From Eutreptiella sp. 'Long Island Sound 2002' (taxonomy: Eukaryota > Euglenozoa > Euglenophyceae > Eutreptiales > Eutreptiaceae): a stretch of 64,000 nucleotides of DNA. A program made the translations under genes and the position numbers. The stretch covers positions 18,738,612-18,802,611 of the forward strand of contig OZ038392.1 of assembly GCA_964036045.1 (NCBI GenBank), written 5' to 3'. The notes beneath the pieces are model-generated. The model worked only from the letters and a program-made list of their open reading frames with translations, had not been told where the DNA came from and searched no databases. Each line of letters starts with the position of its first letter. The stretch's first letter is position 1. Positions 10,459-21,370 of this stretch are shown here, piece by piece.

Positions 10459-12267
10459 TCAAAGGATACTATCATCCTCCTCCGTCGCGTTCGCCCCAGG
10501 GGGTGAGTCTTCCATCTCCCCATCCTCAGGGACCGCACATCCTTGCACTGCTGGAAGGACAGCTTTCTTCCCTACAGGTGTGTACAGGGGACCAGTGGAC
10601 TTGCGCAGGCACCGATGCCATCGGCGGACGGGCATTCTCGAATCGCTTGCTGGTGCAGTGCACCCATCCCAGCCCGGAGGCACTCCGGTGATGTCAAGGT
10701 CAAAGACAGGGTTCACCAGTCCACTGTGTCGGAGGTGCTGGCACCGTGTGACCGTGACCGTCTTTGGTCCAAAAACCCTGTCAGCCTCTCTCTGCGCAGC
10801 GGACTGCGATCCTGAGACAAGTCCCATAGATATACCGTATCCCCTCACCCTCACACGTGTTACGGGGGGGGCGAGCTGAATTCCCAGCAGGCCGGCAATT
10901 TCCTCTCTGACTTCAGGGAGGACAGGTCCCCCCCACACCCTGACCCCAAGGCGGTCTTCCTTATCCCCTGCAATGAGGCCAGCGAACCATGGCTGCTTGC
11001 TCAGCTTGCGCCATTGTTCAGCGATAGAGCGCTTGTTGGAGGAAGGGAGTTTGACCCATACCATGTTGGCCTGTAGGTCATCTGCATCTACGTCTTTACT
11101 CATGAACAGCCTGTACTCCAGGCCCGTCACTTTCCCACTGTTACACAGTACTTGTTTCGCCATGGGGGCAGGCAACACTATGGTCACCTCATACTTGGCA
11201 CCCCGTTTCCCTACTTGCATGGGGGGGGGAGCTGTCAGAGTCGGCTGTAAGTGTGGGGCAGTCAGTTCCCAGCACTTGTCCTCAGCCCAGCGGCTTGCTT
11301 TGATTTTGGCCTCGCCCCCCTGCCCTACTCGCAGGGCAGCTGGGTCTAAGCAGCAGACAATTCTGATTGCAGTTTTGTCTTGTGGCAGTTGAGCCGGCTC
11401 GGAATCGTTACATTCGACGCCCTCTGCCGGCCTTTCCGAGCTCAGGAGAATCGAGTGTTCAGGAGGGATCATAGTTGTGTCCGGATCCTTCTTTACTTCC
11501 CATGCCATTCGTTTCGTGATCACCTTGATGCTGAGGGTGAAATCTTTGATCTCCAGGCTCTCTCGTGAGCTGCCCAGCGCAGCAAGAACACCCGGGATGT
11601 TGATGACGTTGCGTTTGCACCCCACTGCCAGCACGTGTGCACTCACGCTCTTAACACTATCCCATTTCGCCAATGCCTGCGCAGCAATCGCATGTGCTTC
11701 CGCCAGTGGTCGGCCAACGAGTAGGATATGCTCAAATGCTTTCGCAGTAGCTTCAGTGACCTTCCAGTCATGAATAGGTTTGCTTGCACCAATTTGCTGA
11801 ATGGAATTGAGCTGAGCTTTCCGCGTCCCCGCGTAGAGGCGACACCCCTGCACTGCTGTAAAGGCGTGTTTGCCTTCAATCTCGCGTACCGCGGTTGCTG
11901 TGGGTTGCAGCGGTTCCCCCAGGTTCGGGACATCCTTCACAATGAGGTGGCTCTGTGACTTCATTCGCCGAGTGAGAGCGGCGCGATATGGGGATTGTTG
12001 TTCCTCCGTAGCCGCTGCGGGCTGCTCCTTGGGGGGTGCGGTTTTACCCCCTGCTGCTTGCAGTGCTGCACGCAGTTCACGAATTGTGTCCTTCAGCTCT
12101 CGGATGACTCCTAGGAGTTCTTCTTCCCGTGCAGTGTTCGCTGTCGGCTGCGGCTGCGGTTGCGGCGGCTTCTTTCCACTGACAAGTGGTGCAACGGCAG
12201 TTGCCAGAGCTTGCAGGAGCTCTGGCTGCCGTAGCACTTCCATAAGTTCGTGGGCCAAGCCCGACAT
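10459..12267 (-). CDS. LINE A ORF1 protein
   Basis: An intact 602-residue frame precedes ORF2 by 38 nt, the position of the RNA-binding ORF1 protein of LINEs. Residues 31-45 are a Pro/Gln linker. Residues 46-72 (EELLGVIRELKDTIRELRAAL) have coiled-coil heptads, typical of trimerising ORF1 proteins. The rest is mixed alpha/beta with no CCHC knuckle and no RRM I can recognise. The C-terminus is acidic (EEDDSIL). The start at 12,267 (MSGLAHELMEVL) is chosen as the first ATG of the frame. Unlike ORF2 the frame has no interruption, so either the copy is fairly young or its breaks are confined to ORF2 homopolymers. Confidence 0.75.
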   Translation of the reverse strand: MSGLAHELMEVLRQPELLQALATAVAPLVSGKKPPQPQPQPTANTAREEELLGVIRELKDTIRELRAALQAAGGKTAPPKEQPAAATEEQQSPYRAALTRRMKSQSHLIVKDVPNLGEPLQPTATAVREIEGKHAFTAVQGCRLYAGTRKAQLNSIQQIGASKPIHDWKVTEATAKAFEHILLVGRPLAEAHAIAAQALAKWDSVKSVSAHVLAVGCKRNVINIPGVLAALGSSRESLEIKDFTLSIKVITKRMAWEVKKDPDTTMIPPEHSILLSSERPAEGVECNDSEPAQLPQDKTAIRIVCCLDPAALRVGQGGEAKIKASRWAEDKCWELTAPHLQPTLTAPPPMQVGKRGAKYEVTIVLPAPMAKQVLCNSGKVTGLEYRLFMSKDVDADDLQANMVWVKLPSSNKRSIAEQWRKLSKQPWFAGLIAGDKEDRLGVRVWGGPVLPEVREEIAGLLGIQLAPPVTRVRVRGYGISMGLVSGSQSAAQREADRVFGPKTVTVTRCQHLRHSGLVNPVFDLDITGVPPGWDGCTAPASDSRMPVRRWHRCLRKSTGPLYTPVGKKAVLPAVQGCAVPEDGEMEDSPPGANATEEDDSIL

Positions 12268-13140
12268 TGTGTGTGACCCGGGGGGTCGTGCCGAGCGGTA
12301 GTTTCACAGGCCCAGGGTGGGGCGTGAGCAACCCGTGTGGGGGACGTATCACCGATATGCGTGCCTGTTTGGCTTTCGGTTGGGATTGCAGTGTTACCAG
12401 CTGGCAGGCACCAAACAAAACACCTGTGTGTCTGTGTGTGTGTGTGTATGATGCTCTGTGCATGGTCGGAGATGCTGAGACACAAGCGTTAACGGAATGG
12501 TTGAACTAGGCCCTCAACCCGCTGCGCCCGTCCTCGTGTCACCGCGGCACGTTAGAGGGACTATTAACGAGCGAGACCCATTCAGCACTGAGTTGCAGGC
12601 TTCACTTGGCAGTGGTCGTGGTGGTTGTGGTAGTGGTGCTACTCCTCCTGATAGTACACGTGCGTGTGCGCGCGCATTGCACTATTAATGAGGGTTGAAG
12701 GCTTTTAATGTCCTAGCCGCTCTGGTGACGGGAGGGTTAGGGGTGCACTATTAACGAGGGCAAAGGCGGATTAAAGTCCTGGACGCACTGTTAGCGAAGG
12801 CCCGGGGGGGGGGGTGGAAAAAAATTCCTTGAAACGGCATACATTTTTTTCTGTGCAGCCAACCCCCGGAGGGTGGGGGGGGGGGGTACGCAATTTTTAT
12901 CCTTACACATATGACCAATTTTTTTACCAAACAAAGCCGTTTCAAAGCAACAATAGTGCACGTTGATCTTTTGACACCATCGCTCCATCAATGTGAAGAC
13001 TACGTGTGTGGTAGGGAAGTCTCACCCTTCAACTGTGGTTAAGGAGGAGGGGCGTTACTCCCTGGGTTAGAAGTAGCAGAGCCCCAATACTACTTCTTTC
13101 TCCATACCCCGTGGTTTAGGCAACAACCTGCCTGACCCAC
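12268..13140. other. Upstream flank of LINE A, no gene seen
   Basis: This may include the LINE 5' UTR. It holds a short (TG)n near 12,426-12,447 and a G-rich repeat at 12,797-12,905, and no reading frame with a recognisable domain. Confidence 0.6.
12797..12905. repeat. G-rich dispersed repeat, copy 1
   Basis: The unit runs from a G-run plus TGGAAAAAAATT, through CAACCCCCGGAGGGT and a long G-run, to GTACGCAATTTTT. The pieces recur at 14,815-14,915 in a different arrangement, with the TGGAAAAAAATT end inverted. Confidence 0.55.
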
Positions 13141-13244
13141 TATGTCACAGGATGCCCTTTTCTGTGACGTAGTCGTTTCGGTTCGCATGTTGCGACGTTT
13201 TGCATTTCGAGTCGTTGTTGCCGTGCTTGCTGCTAAGCCGCTAC

Positions 13245-13434
13245 CTACTGCTTCTTGGCCTTCCCACCATGGGAAGCCGCGGCTTGCTTCTTGCCCTTGC
13301 CGGCGGCTGGTTTCTTTTTCGCTGGCTTCTTGCCACTACTGCTGTTGCCGCTAGAGCTGGCCTCGGAAGCTACCGCCCGCTTCTTGCCCTTCTTAGTTGC
13401 TGCCTTCTTTTTGGCTAGTTTCTTGCTACTGCCG

Positions 13435-13475
<41 letters not shown>

Positions 13476-14425
13476 ACTCCTGTTGCTGCTATTGCCGGTG
13501 GTGCGGTTGCCACCAATGCCAACAGCAACCAGGCACGCCAAACCACGATACGTCTCATTGTAAGAGCGGATTTGAATCGCTTTCGACAAATCCTCCAATA
13601 CAGCGGCTGCACTTTGGCCAGCGGCATCAGGCGCACAGCGCAGCGTGATGCCAAGGGACGGTCGTCGGCACCAATCGCACAGATCAGAGCCTTGTGTGCA
13701 TCGCACTTTTGCAATAGAGTCTCGCAGACATCCGAGACACGGCGAAATGCTGTAACTGCGGTATTCTTGTCGGCACGATGTGCGTTTGCGCGCTTTGCCA
13801 AATTGAGGAATCCCGGTTGGAAATGTTCTGTGCTAGAATCAGTGTTGTGTTCCTCACACATCCATTTGCAGAGTGTTTTATTGCGTGGCACCTCATAGCA
13901 CGGGTTGCAAGGCAATTTCTTGCCAGAATCACCAAAGCGTGCCTTTCCAGTACATGGGGGGTCCAATGACACAATCCCCATGCCATCCACGTACCTCCAG
14001 TGGACTTTCTCATATGCATGCCGCATCACGGGGTATTTGCCACGCAAGGCATTGGCATTGGGAATACCCAAGGGCAAGGCTCCCATGCACTTGTCATTGA
14101 TGGTTGGGGGAGGAGCGGTACCTTGTGTCTCTGAGTCCTTTGCTGCAACCTCATCTTCCCCATCGCTCTCTATTGGAGGGGGCACCTCCTCCGCCACCCG
14201 TGGGGGGGCAGCAGAGAAAAGCTGTGTAACAGCCAATTGGCGTTTGGGCTTCAGCAGGGGGGCTGTACCAGCCCGGTGTTTCCGACCCTGACAATGAGCA
14301 GCAAATTGCTGTGTGTCCGGACCGGCCAAAACCGATAGCCGCTCCCCACAAATACAATTCCACCCGTCCACGGTGCGGTTCACGCATGCCATGGTCCGCG
14401 GAGAAGAAAGAGAAGAGGATGACAT
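13245..14425 (-). CDS. Gene B: N-terminal paralogue of gene A with basic tail
   Basis: The protein starts at 14,425 (MSSSSLSSPRTMACV) or 14,392. It has a C-x-C...H-x5-H motif (CICGERL ... HCQGRKH), an acidic linker, a PLG motif, a CxxC (LPCNPCYE), and helices FLNLAKRANAHR and VSDVCETLLQKCDAHKALI. The frame shifts by one near 13,640 to AAVLEDLSKAIQIRSYNETYRG and GLACLVAVGIGG. It ends with a polyserine run and an AKKK/GKK-rich tail resembling histone H1 tails. The order zinc finger, acidic linker, CxxC, helices, then S-x-E-A-hydrophobic block matches exons of gene A at 37.2-38.2 kb. No transposase core follows. It could be a truncated copy or a real short gene with an indel. Function unknown. 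Confidence 0.55.
13431..13495. repeat. CTG/CAG trinucleotide run in gene B
   Basis: A run of about 13 CTG triplets with a few CTA and TTG interruptions. It encodes polyserine in the frame used by the basic tail, and polyalanine in the alternative frame. Confidence 0.85.
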
Positions 14426-14576
14426 GTCTAGAATGCAAAGCAAAAACACACTTACACTTGACCTCTCCTCTAATCCAAATGACGAATCACCATAACGAAA
14501 TTGATGCATCAATAGGTTCAAACAATTCTTTACATGCCATGTGCCAAATGAAAATGCAGACACGTTCACTAATTTG

Positions 14577-15248
14577 ATGCAAAGAATTCAATCCTTGTAC
14601 GAACATTGGTCCCTAGAAGCAAAAAAAAAAAAAAAAGCACCCTCACAAATAACCTCTACCAAAAGCACAAATTTGAAATGATCAATGGGTTCAATCAATT
14701 CAGTACATGCCAATGTGCAAAGGGAAATTTGGTGCAAAGAATTCCATTTTTGCACCAGGAATTGGCCCTGGGTAAAAATTTTTCCAAATGCTGCAATTAT
14801 GGCGGGACAGCTTTTTTTGCGCAGGCAACCCCTGGAGGGTGGGGGGGGGGGGGTACGCAATTTTTTCTCCATGCGCGCAATTTTTTTCCACCCCCCCCCC
14901 TGCGAGGGCCGTCGTCTTCTAAAGTCGTAGAGGCTCTTGCGAAAGGATGGTCGGGCTCCCATGCCCACCCCGTGTATTGTGGTGCAATGGAAGGACATGG
15001 GTCCTCTGGGTCAGGTCCCTTCCTTGAAGGACTGCCTGTGCCTGTGCGGGACCCATTGCCCCCTGCAAGCAGCTGCAGCTGCCTCTTGGCTCTGCGAGCC
15101 TGCACCCACCCCCCCCGGACCCGGGAGCCACGACCACCCTTGCCCCCAAAAGTGTGCTTTGGGAGCCCCCATCGCCCCTAGGCACCTACCGGCAGCGCCT
15201 TGTCGCCCCTCCTGCTGGGCGTGGCATGGCTCCCACTGCTGGGTGCGC
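14577..15248. other. Intergenic stretch with poly-A and G-rich repeat copy 2
   Basis: It contains an A16 run near 14,620, two related blocks around GATGCAAAGAATTC (14,577) and GGTGCAAAGAATTCC (14,730), and the second G-rich repeat copy at 14,815-14,915. No coding region is supported. Confidence 0.6.
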
Positions 15249-15606
15249 CTAATGTTGCCGGCAGCAAACAGTGGATGTGTTTGTGCCACTTGCACGCCTA
15301 TGCAGATCGCAGAGCGTCTGCAAGGCTTTGCGCCCCACCCCCCCCTCCTCGTTGCCCACTGTCGGTGCCTGGCGCCCATGCTTGGCTAACCCGGCGCTGC
15401 AGCCGACAGTGCCGTGCTCCGCTGGTGCAGCCAGGAGGGCATTGCCTACGCTGCCGGTTGCACTTGTTGCGCCTGCATGTGGTGGCCTTCGTGGCCTGTG
15501 CAACAACAAAGCTCTGCACCCCTCTTTCGGCATGAAATGATGCACCATCTCTTATTGGCGAGAAGTATGGGCGCTCTGTGTGCCCGACGCACCGGAAGCC
15601 CCCCAT
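15249..15606 (-). pseudogene. LINE C-terminal domain fragment
   Basis: The minus strand reads MGGFRCVGHTERPYFSP near its start. This matches GGYKCMGRTERPVFA at the end of the LINE B C-terminal domain. The rest is a Cys/Arg-rich stretch with no clear assignment. It is probably a small 5'-truncated scrap of the LINE A/B family. Confidence 0.45.
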
Positions 15607-15643
15607 GGGGACCGGGGAGTGTCACATCCAAATCTCCGTCCGT

Positions 15644-18496
15644 CCAGTACAGGGGGGGGAGGGGGGATTTCGTGCCAAGTCAAATTGGCGGTGGTAAATT
15701 TCGCTGTGGGAAATTTCGCGGAGCCCCATGGATTTTGTGTGGTAAATTTCACTGCGGTCAATTTCGCGGGCACTCCGAAAAATGTTGGTGTGTGTATAGC
15801 TTAGACACAGGTGCCACTCACAATGCAGGGGAGACCCATCTGCCACACTCTTTCAGTGATGAGGGTCAAGTTGGTCTCGGGCCCTGACATGTGTTCAAAC
15901 TTTGACAGTGGAATTCGACTTACACCCCTAGCAAGGGCAACCGTAACTCCCTGCAATGGAGCTCCTGGGCCTTGGTCTTTTCTCTTTTTGGGCATTCATT
16001 GTTTGCAGTGGCCCGCCTCTTTTCTGTTCACATGCATATATAAAGATAATGCATAGTATTGAACATCAAAATAAATATCCAAAAACTTGGCAAGCCGGGA
16101 CTCTGTACTGAAAAACTCAGATAATCATTTGCCATACACAGAAAAAAACCTATTGCAGAAGATTGTGGCGCTATCTCTTTGAGAACTGCTTCTTGCGTGC
16201 TGCTTCAAAATCTGCTGGAATTGCCATTTGTTTTTTGGGGATAACTCCCAGAGCTTGGCGCTTTTTCAAATCAGCCAGCATACGCAAAGCATGTCCCTCA
16301 AGTAGCACACACGAGCTTTTTGGGTTGCCGCAGACAATTCAGCCGTTGAGGAAAAACCCCCTCCAGCAAGGGCCTCGGCATACTGCTGGTACCCAAGTGA
16401 AGGGAGATGCTGCACAAGATCTTGACCTGATTTGCAAACCGCAGGTGTGAATTTCGTTTTGTGTTTCTTTTTTGGGGGTGCTTCCAAAGAGGTATCGCTA
16501 AAGCTATCGGTGGAATTGGTATTGTCACTGCTGCAATTGCTGCTACTGCTACTTTCAGTAGGCATCGCAGCTCGTGAAGGTTCACTCCGGCCGGAAGCAA
16601 CAGGTACAGGGGCATGGGCAGGGGCAAGGGCAGGGACGAGGAACATGCTGCACTGGAGGAAGATGTGGAGATGTTTGTTTCTTCTTTCCTTGCCTTCAAC
16701 GTAGCCTGCACATCTACTTGCTATGCCCTCTTGCGTTTTGGTGGTGGTTTCCATTTGTTGCGTTCCCGATGTTGCTCTGCTTCGATCAGACCCTCTGCAA
16801 CATCGATTGTCGGAGGAGCAACCTGTTCAACAACGATGCTAGGGGGACAGTGATCGGGGGGAGGAGGAAGAAAAATTGGATCATTGTCCTGGGGCATAGG
16901 AATGTCATCCACCCACTCAACTTCTGGTGTCAGTGTCAGCACAGTGCGCCAAGACTCTTTCGTCCACACTGTGAATGAATAATCCATTGTGACACCCACA
17001 ACAACAACAAGCGTTTTATTGTGCCCTCAGACATATCCAAAGAAGCAGACTGTGGCAATCTGCCATCCGCAATCATCCCCAGAATTAAGAACATGTGATT
17101 GGTTGGGCCTCCCCAAAATGAAATACAACTTGGGGCCTGTGAATTGATATACGAAATCCTCAATGAATTTGAGTTGCCTTCGGTCAATATGGCTAGGGGC
17201 ATTATCCATCACCAATACAATCGGTGTGTCTAGTGGCAGGCCTTCCGGTCTCAGAATTTCAGTGCACTTCTCAATAACGTGCTTGCACAATGCCTCAAAG
17301 GTGGCACGTGTTTGTGTCTTGCAACGGGCATGATCTTAAACAATCACCGTACTAATGTGCGGGCACAAAGCATCATTGATTTTGACATGGCAGCGAGCAC
17401 TCCCACCCTTCCATAGGATTTGAAACAGGATAACTTGCCCAGCCACATTGGTAATGGGTGTTCCTGTCACAGCGCGCTTCTCCTTGCCATGGGCGATGAA
17501 CACGTTTTGTATACCTGCACGCTCATAAGTACTTTTCCGTTGAGGAAAATATTGAAGGAGCGTCTCGTCTAGTGCCAGGCGCACCTTGGGAGGAACAGAC
17601 CGAAGACCTGCAGGCATGTGCAAGCCATGCGCCTCTAGGTTGTCGAAGACATCCAAAACCAATCGGCACCATCGGTTGTCCTCAGAAATATCGGCAATTG
17701 TTGATGGTCGCTGATCTGTGTCGTTTTCTCTCCATGTAAAACCCTTCCTACGCTTCGAGTCTCTCGCCCAGGCTTCCGTAAAAAAATGGCATTTCCTCGA
17801 CGGGGAGGTGGGAACGTGTTTTTTCCATCAACTTGCCCACAAGAACGGCAACCGCTTCACGGTCCACAGATCCACCTTCTGCTTGAACTGCATTAAAATA
17901 CTCTGTCAACGCCTTGGCCTCCTGAGCACTCAACTTTCCAGGCCTACCCTTGGGTGCAATGAAACCTTGGGCAGCAAGTTTTTTCCCCCAATCTCGCAAT
18001 GTAGATTCAGGCGGACATGTGGACCCGTACTGCAGCGTGTATTTGCCAAATCCTGCAAAATGGTATAGTTCAGCAGCTGCCCCCCTCTGGTCGGTATCCC
18101 AATCGGACCACGGTTTATTTTTGTACGCGCCACGTTTCGCAATGGACTTTTTCTTGAGGGGAACCTCCTTCAGATGATTCACTAGATGTTGCACTTCACT
18201 CTGGGGTGCACTTTTATGGACCAAATACCGTTCCATGAGGCAAGGGCTGAATGAAATGTGAGTGTACGCAATCCATGTACATGCAAGACACCTCCTGTCA
18301 CTGTCACTGCCACTGTGTTTGTATCACCCCCGCCGGAGTCCACAGTGTGTACTGTGTGTACTGGTAGTGTATGAGAAATTCGCGGAGAACCCTGAATTTC
18401 GCGTGGGAAATTTCGCAGTCAATTTGAAACGCAAAATTTCCCACGCGAAATTAAAGTGCCACGAAATCCCCCCCCCCATGTCGTGTCCTGGACTGG
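15644..18496 (-). mobile_element. pogo/Tc1-like DNA transposon with A/T-rich TIRs
   Basis: The left end begins CCAGTACAGG and then a G-run with GATTTCGTGCCA. The reverse complement of the right end begins CCAGTCCAGG, then a G-run with GATTTCGTGGCA. Both arms then carry several GTGGGAAATTTCGC-like copies (15,690-15,775 and 18,370-18,460). CAGT termini are typical of Tc1/mariner/pogo elements, which matches the enclosed DDE transposase. A TA duplication is not visible at these ends, so the true termini or the target site may be mutated. Confidence 0.7.
16171..18236 (-). pseudogene. pogo-like DDE transposase with C-terminal SAM-like domain
   Basis: The frame starts at 18,236. It has a helix-turn-helix region (STLRDWGKKLAAQGF, GRPGKLSAQEAKALTEYF), then a frameshift in a run of seven A near 17,787, then the DDE core. 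Catalytic acids lie in RLALDETLLQYFP, IVLVMDNAPSH and NQSHVLNSGDD. In-frame stops interrupt it at 17,336-17,338 and 17,027-17,029. After an acidic Pro-rich linker, a frameshift and a Ser-rich stretch, the C-terminus reads QDLVQHLPSLGYQQYAEALA and, after one more shift near 16,300, GHALRMLADLKKRQALG, ending QFSKR. The last block looks like a SAM domain. Such transposases cut and paste the element. This copy is dead as assembled. Confidence 0.75.
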
Positions 18497-20026
18497 AGTG
18501 CTTTTCCATCTCATCCACGGCCAGTGTCAATACCTGGCTGCAGCTTCATAGGGGCAACACATTGCCTCAGAGCCGACGTCCCCGTGCCACCGGCAGCGCC
18601 GTGCCTGTGTGCGTCTTGAAGTCTGGGGCTAGCTCAACGTACGTCATTGACACCAGACCCGGTGCCCGGCGCAGGCGCCGCCGAACGCCAAAGGGCCTCC
18701 GCAAAGGAGGCTGCTTGCCTGTTCACTGACAGTGACTTAGCCTTAGGTGCAATCACCTTGTGGTACCCATGGCTGCAATAGTGCCGCACACCTCTGTGCA
18801 TCAGTGTGCATTGTGTGCACGCTATGAGCAAATGCGGCATGCACTATGTGGACAGAGGTTGCCTACCCCTGTATCCATTCCTGCGGTGCCCCCTGCCGTA
18901 GCAGCTGGCTGCCGTGCACTGCAAGCATTTGTATGTCGAGCATGCTATTTGAATATGTGTATTGCAACATCGTGTGATTCGTGTCGGGGTGGTTGCTGGT
19001 ACAACTAGCTACGTTTGTTTGCACTGCACAGTTGTGGTGTAGAGGGGTTGAGCTGCTTTGCCATCTCCCATTATGGGCTAAACTCGGCTGCGAAGGTCAT
19101 CACCCCTTCCCCACCCTTGGCTGTTGCCAATAAGGAGGGCGTGGGGCCTGTATTGAGTTGACCACACGCTGCTTTGCAAAGACGTGCTTCCTCAACTTCC
19201 TGATCCTATGGGCGCAGTCGACGTACATACAGTCTGTGTGCGTGCACACATTTGTGTGTGTGTGTGTGTGTGTGTGCGTGTGTGCGTGCGTGCGTGTGTG
19301 TGTGCATGCGTGCGTGTGGGGGAAGAACAATATTAAAGAGGGAGATCCGTATGGGCCCAGGGCCCCCGTGGTCGCCTGGGGCGCCATCAAAACCAGTGCA
19401 GCGTACAGTGCGTGCGTGTGTCCATCAGAGCCAATGCTGCAATACAGCGAAGCTCACACAAACATACGCAATCTTTGTGTTAATCTTCCGCGAGTCTTCC
19501 TTTTTGACAAATCGTGCATGCTTGATGTCCCCCATAGCGCAAATGGAGCAGCGAAATGCCTCCGGACGACTCATGACCCATTGGGTCACCAATGGTTCAC
19601 GGAAACAACACTGCAACAAAACCGACACATTGTTGAGGCCTGAGCAGAAAGAGACCAGAATATTCGCGAAAGGCAAGGCCTACGTACAAGTGTGCAGTTC
19701 ATCGTCCACATGGCACTGCAGCTGCGGGCACTGCGGTTGGTGACCGCAACGGACCTGCAATCGAAAGCTTTTTCATGGCACTCCCCCCCCCCCCACCCAC
19801 ACACGTGCAATGGATGTGGATGCTACATCACATTGCATGGGCACAGAACTGTCAGTGGAATTGGGCAGGTCTTGAGGACTGTCTCATGCAGGGGGTACTG
19901 AATATGTGGTTCAAAACGGATTCCTCAGGGGTGTACAACGCGCTTAGGAGGGCCACGGTAGACCAGCCATGAGACCATTCAATTGGTGGGAGCCAGTCCC
20001 TCTGCCCTTCCCATGCCCCGATCGTG
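18497..20026. other. Stretch without a supported gene
   Basis: A plus-strand frame at 18,760-19,008 has three CxxC pairs (CALC, CRAC, CDSC) and could be a small zinc-binding protein or chance. A (TG)n-rich microsatellite lies at 19,253-19,316. Nothing else is recognisable. Confidence 0.5.
19253..19316. repeat. (TG/CG)n microsatellite
   Basis: TGTG tracts are interspersed with TGCG and end in a G-run. Confidence 0.9.
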
Positions 20027-20034
20027 TCCATGCT

Positions 20035-21045
20035 AAGCTCACCGGATTAAACCGGACTTGGGGTTCGGCGGACTTATCGGCTCGGCGGACTTGCGGCTTG
20101 CCGAAAATCCGGTTTAATCCGTCACCCCCCCTTTTTTCGGCCGAAAAAACGGCCGAAAGTCCGGCCGGACTCCCGGCGGGCCGATCGGCCGGCCGAAAAT
20201 CCGGTTTAATCCGTCACCCCCCCTTATACTAATACCCCCATATACAAATACCCCCCCCCCCCCCCGTATACTGATAACAAGACTCCTACGGTGGCCATAG
20301 ACCGCCTTTTGTGTGTTCAGCCTTGTGTGCACCGCCTTGTGTGTGCACCGCCTTCTGTGTGTACCGCCTTGCCCGTGGCCCCTTAAATAACATGACTCCT
20401 GCGGTGGCCACAGACCACTTTTTGTGTGTTCCGCCTTGTGTGTGCACTGCCTTGTGTGTGCACCGCGTTCCGTGTGTACCGCCTTTCTAGTGGCCCCTTC
20501 AATAATATGACTCCTGCGGTGGCCACAGACCGCCTTTTGTGTGTTCCGCCTTGTGTATGCACCGCCTTCTGTGTGTACTGCCTTGCCTGTGGCCCCGTCA
20601 ATAACATGACTCCTGTGGGGGCCAGACCGCCTTTTGTGTGTTCCGCCTTGTGTGTGTCCCGCCTTCTATGTGTACCGCCTTGCCTGTGGCCCCTTAAATA
20701 ACATGACTCTTGCGGTGGCCGCAGACCACCTTTAGTGTGTTCCGCCTTGTGTGTGCACCGCCTTCTATGTGTACCGCGTTGCCTGTGGTCCCTTAAATAA
20801 CATGACTCCTGTGGTGGCCACAGACCGCCTTTTGTGTGTTCCGCCTTGTGTGTGCACCGCCTTCTTTGTGTACCGCCTTGCTTGTGGCCCCCTAAATAAC
20901 ATGACTCCTGCGGTGGGGGGGTATGACAAAAAGGGGGGGGGGGGTGACGGATTAAACCGGACTTTCGGCCGGCCGATCGGCCCGGCCGAAGGTCTGCCGA
21001 GCCGATAAGTCCGCCGAACCCAAGTCCGGTGAAATCCAGCGGGCC
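20035..21045. mobile_element. 1-kb TIR element with minisatellite interior
   Basis: The left arm 20,041-20,130 and the inverted right arm 20,942-21,037 share CCGGACTTGGG, TTCGGCGGACTTATCGGCTC and TCCGGTTTAATCCGTCACC with few changes. Direct copies of TCCATGCT flank the element at 20,027-20,034 and 21,046-21,053, a likely 8-bp target duplication. The interior carries no transposase. An 8-bp duplication is typical of hAT elements, but the ends do not start CAGGG, so I leave the superfamily open. Confidence 0.7.
20273..20910. repeat. About 100-bp minisatellite inside TIR element
   Basis: Seven units start with AATAACATGACTCCTGCGG at about 20,273, 20,388, 20,503, 20,600, 20,696, 20,797 and 20,894 (spacing 96-115 bp). 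Each unit holds shorter CCGCCTTGTGTGTGCA-like subrepeats. Confidence 0.9.
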
Positions 21046-21370
21046 TCCATGCTACGCCCGCAACAGAACGAACCAAATACTCCGACCTCAACCGAGTTGA
21101 GGGATCACAAGCAGCGCCTGGCCAATATCGCGAACATCGCAACAGTTGAAACTGACTTCAACGATTTTCTTTCCCAATAGTTTCCAAAGGTTCTAAAAAA
21201 TTGAACACTCCTCTGAGACAACAGATGTCCAGCGTCTAGTGGGACCAATGCACCCAAGAGATACGCTGTCGCATGTGTGCAATCAGAAACATCGGGTTAT
21301 ACAGCACACTTAGTCGCATATTCGTGCTCCCTCACTTTGCCTCATTGTTTGCGTGCGCACCGTGGCCTAA

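Larger units (their letters stand above)
5508..12267 (-). mobile_element. LINE A: nearly full-length non-LTR retrotransposon
   Basis: A two-ORF LINE reads right to left: ORF1 (12,267-10,459), a 38-nt gap, then ORF2 with an apurinic-type endonuclease, reverse transcriptase, a Cys/His domain, a conserved C-terminal domain and RNase H. Known biology of such elements is target-primed reverse transcription. ORF2 is broken by frameshifts near 9,630, 9,200 and 6,885 and by a stop at 8,418-8,420, so this copy is not autonomous as assembled. The exact 5' and 3' ends and a target duplication were not found. LINE B and the fragments at 1-190 and 15.3-15.6 kb belong to the same family. Confidence 0.88.

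Noticed and set aside
15644-18496. TA target duplication expected for a pogo-type element
   Set aside because: The bases next to the CCAGT termini are not TA on either side, so I do not claim a duplication.
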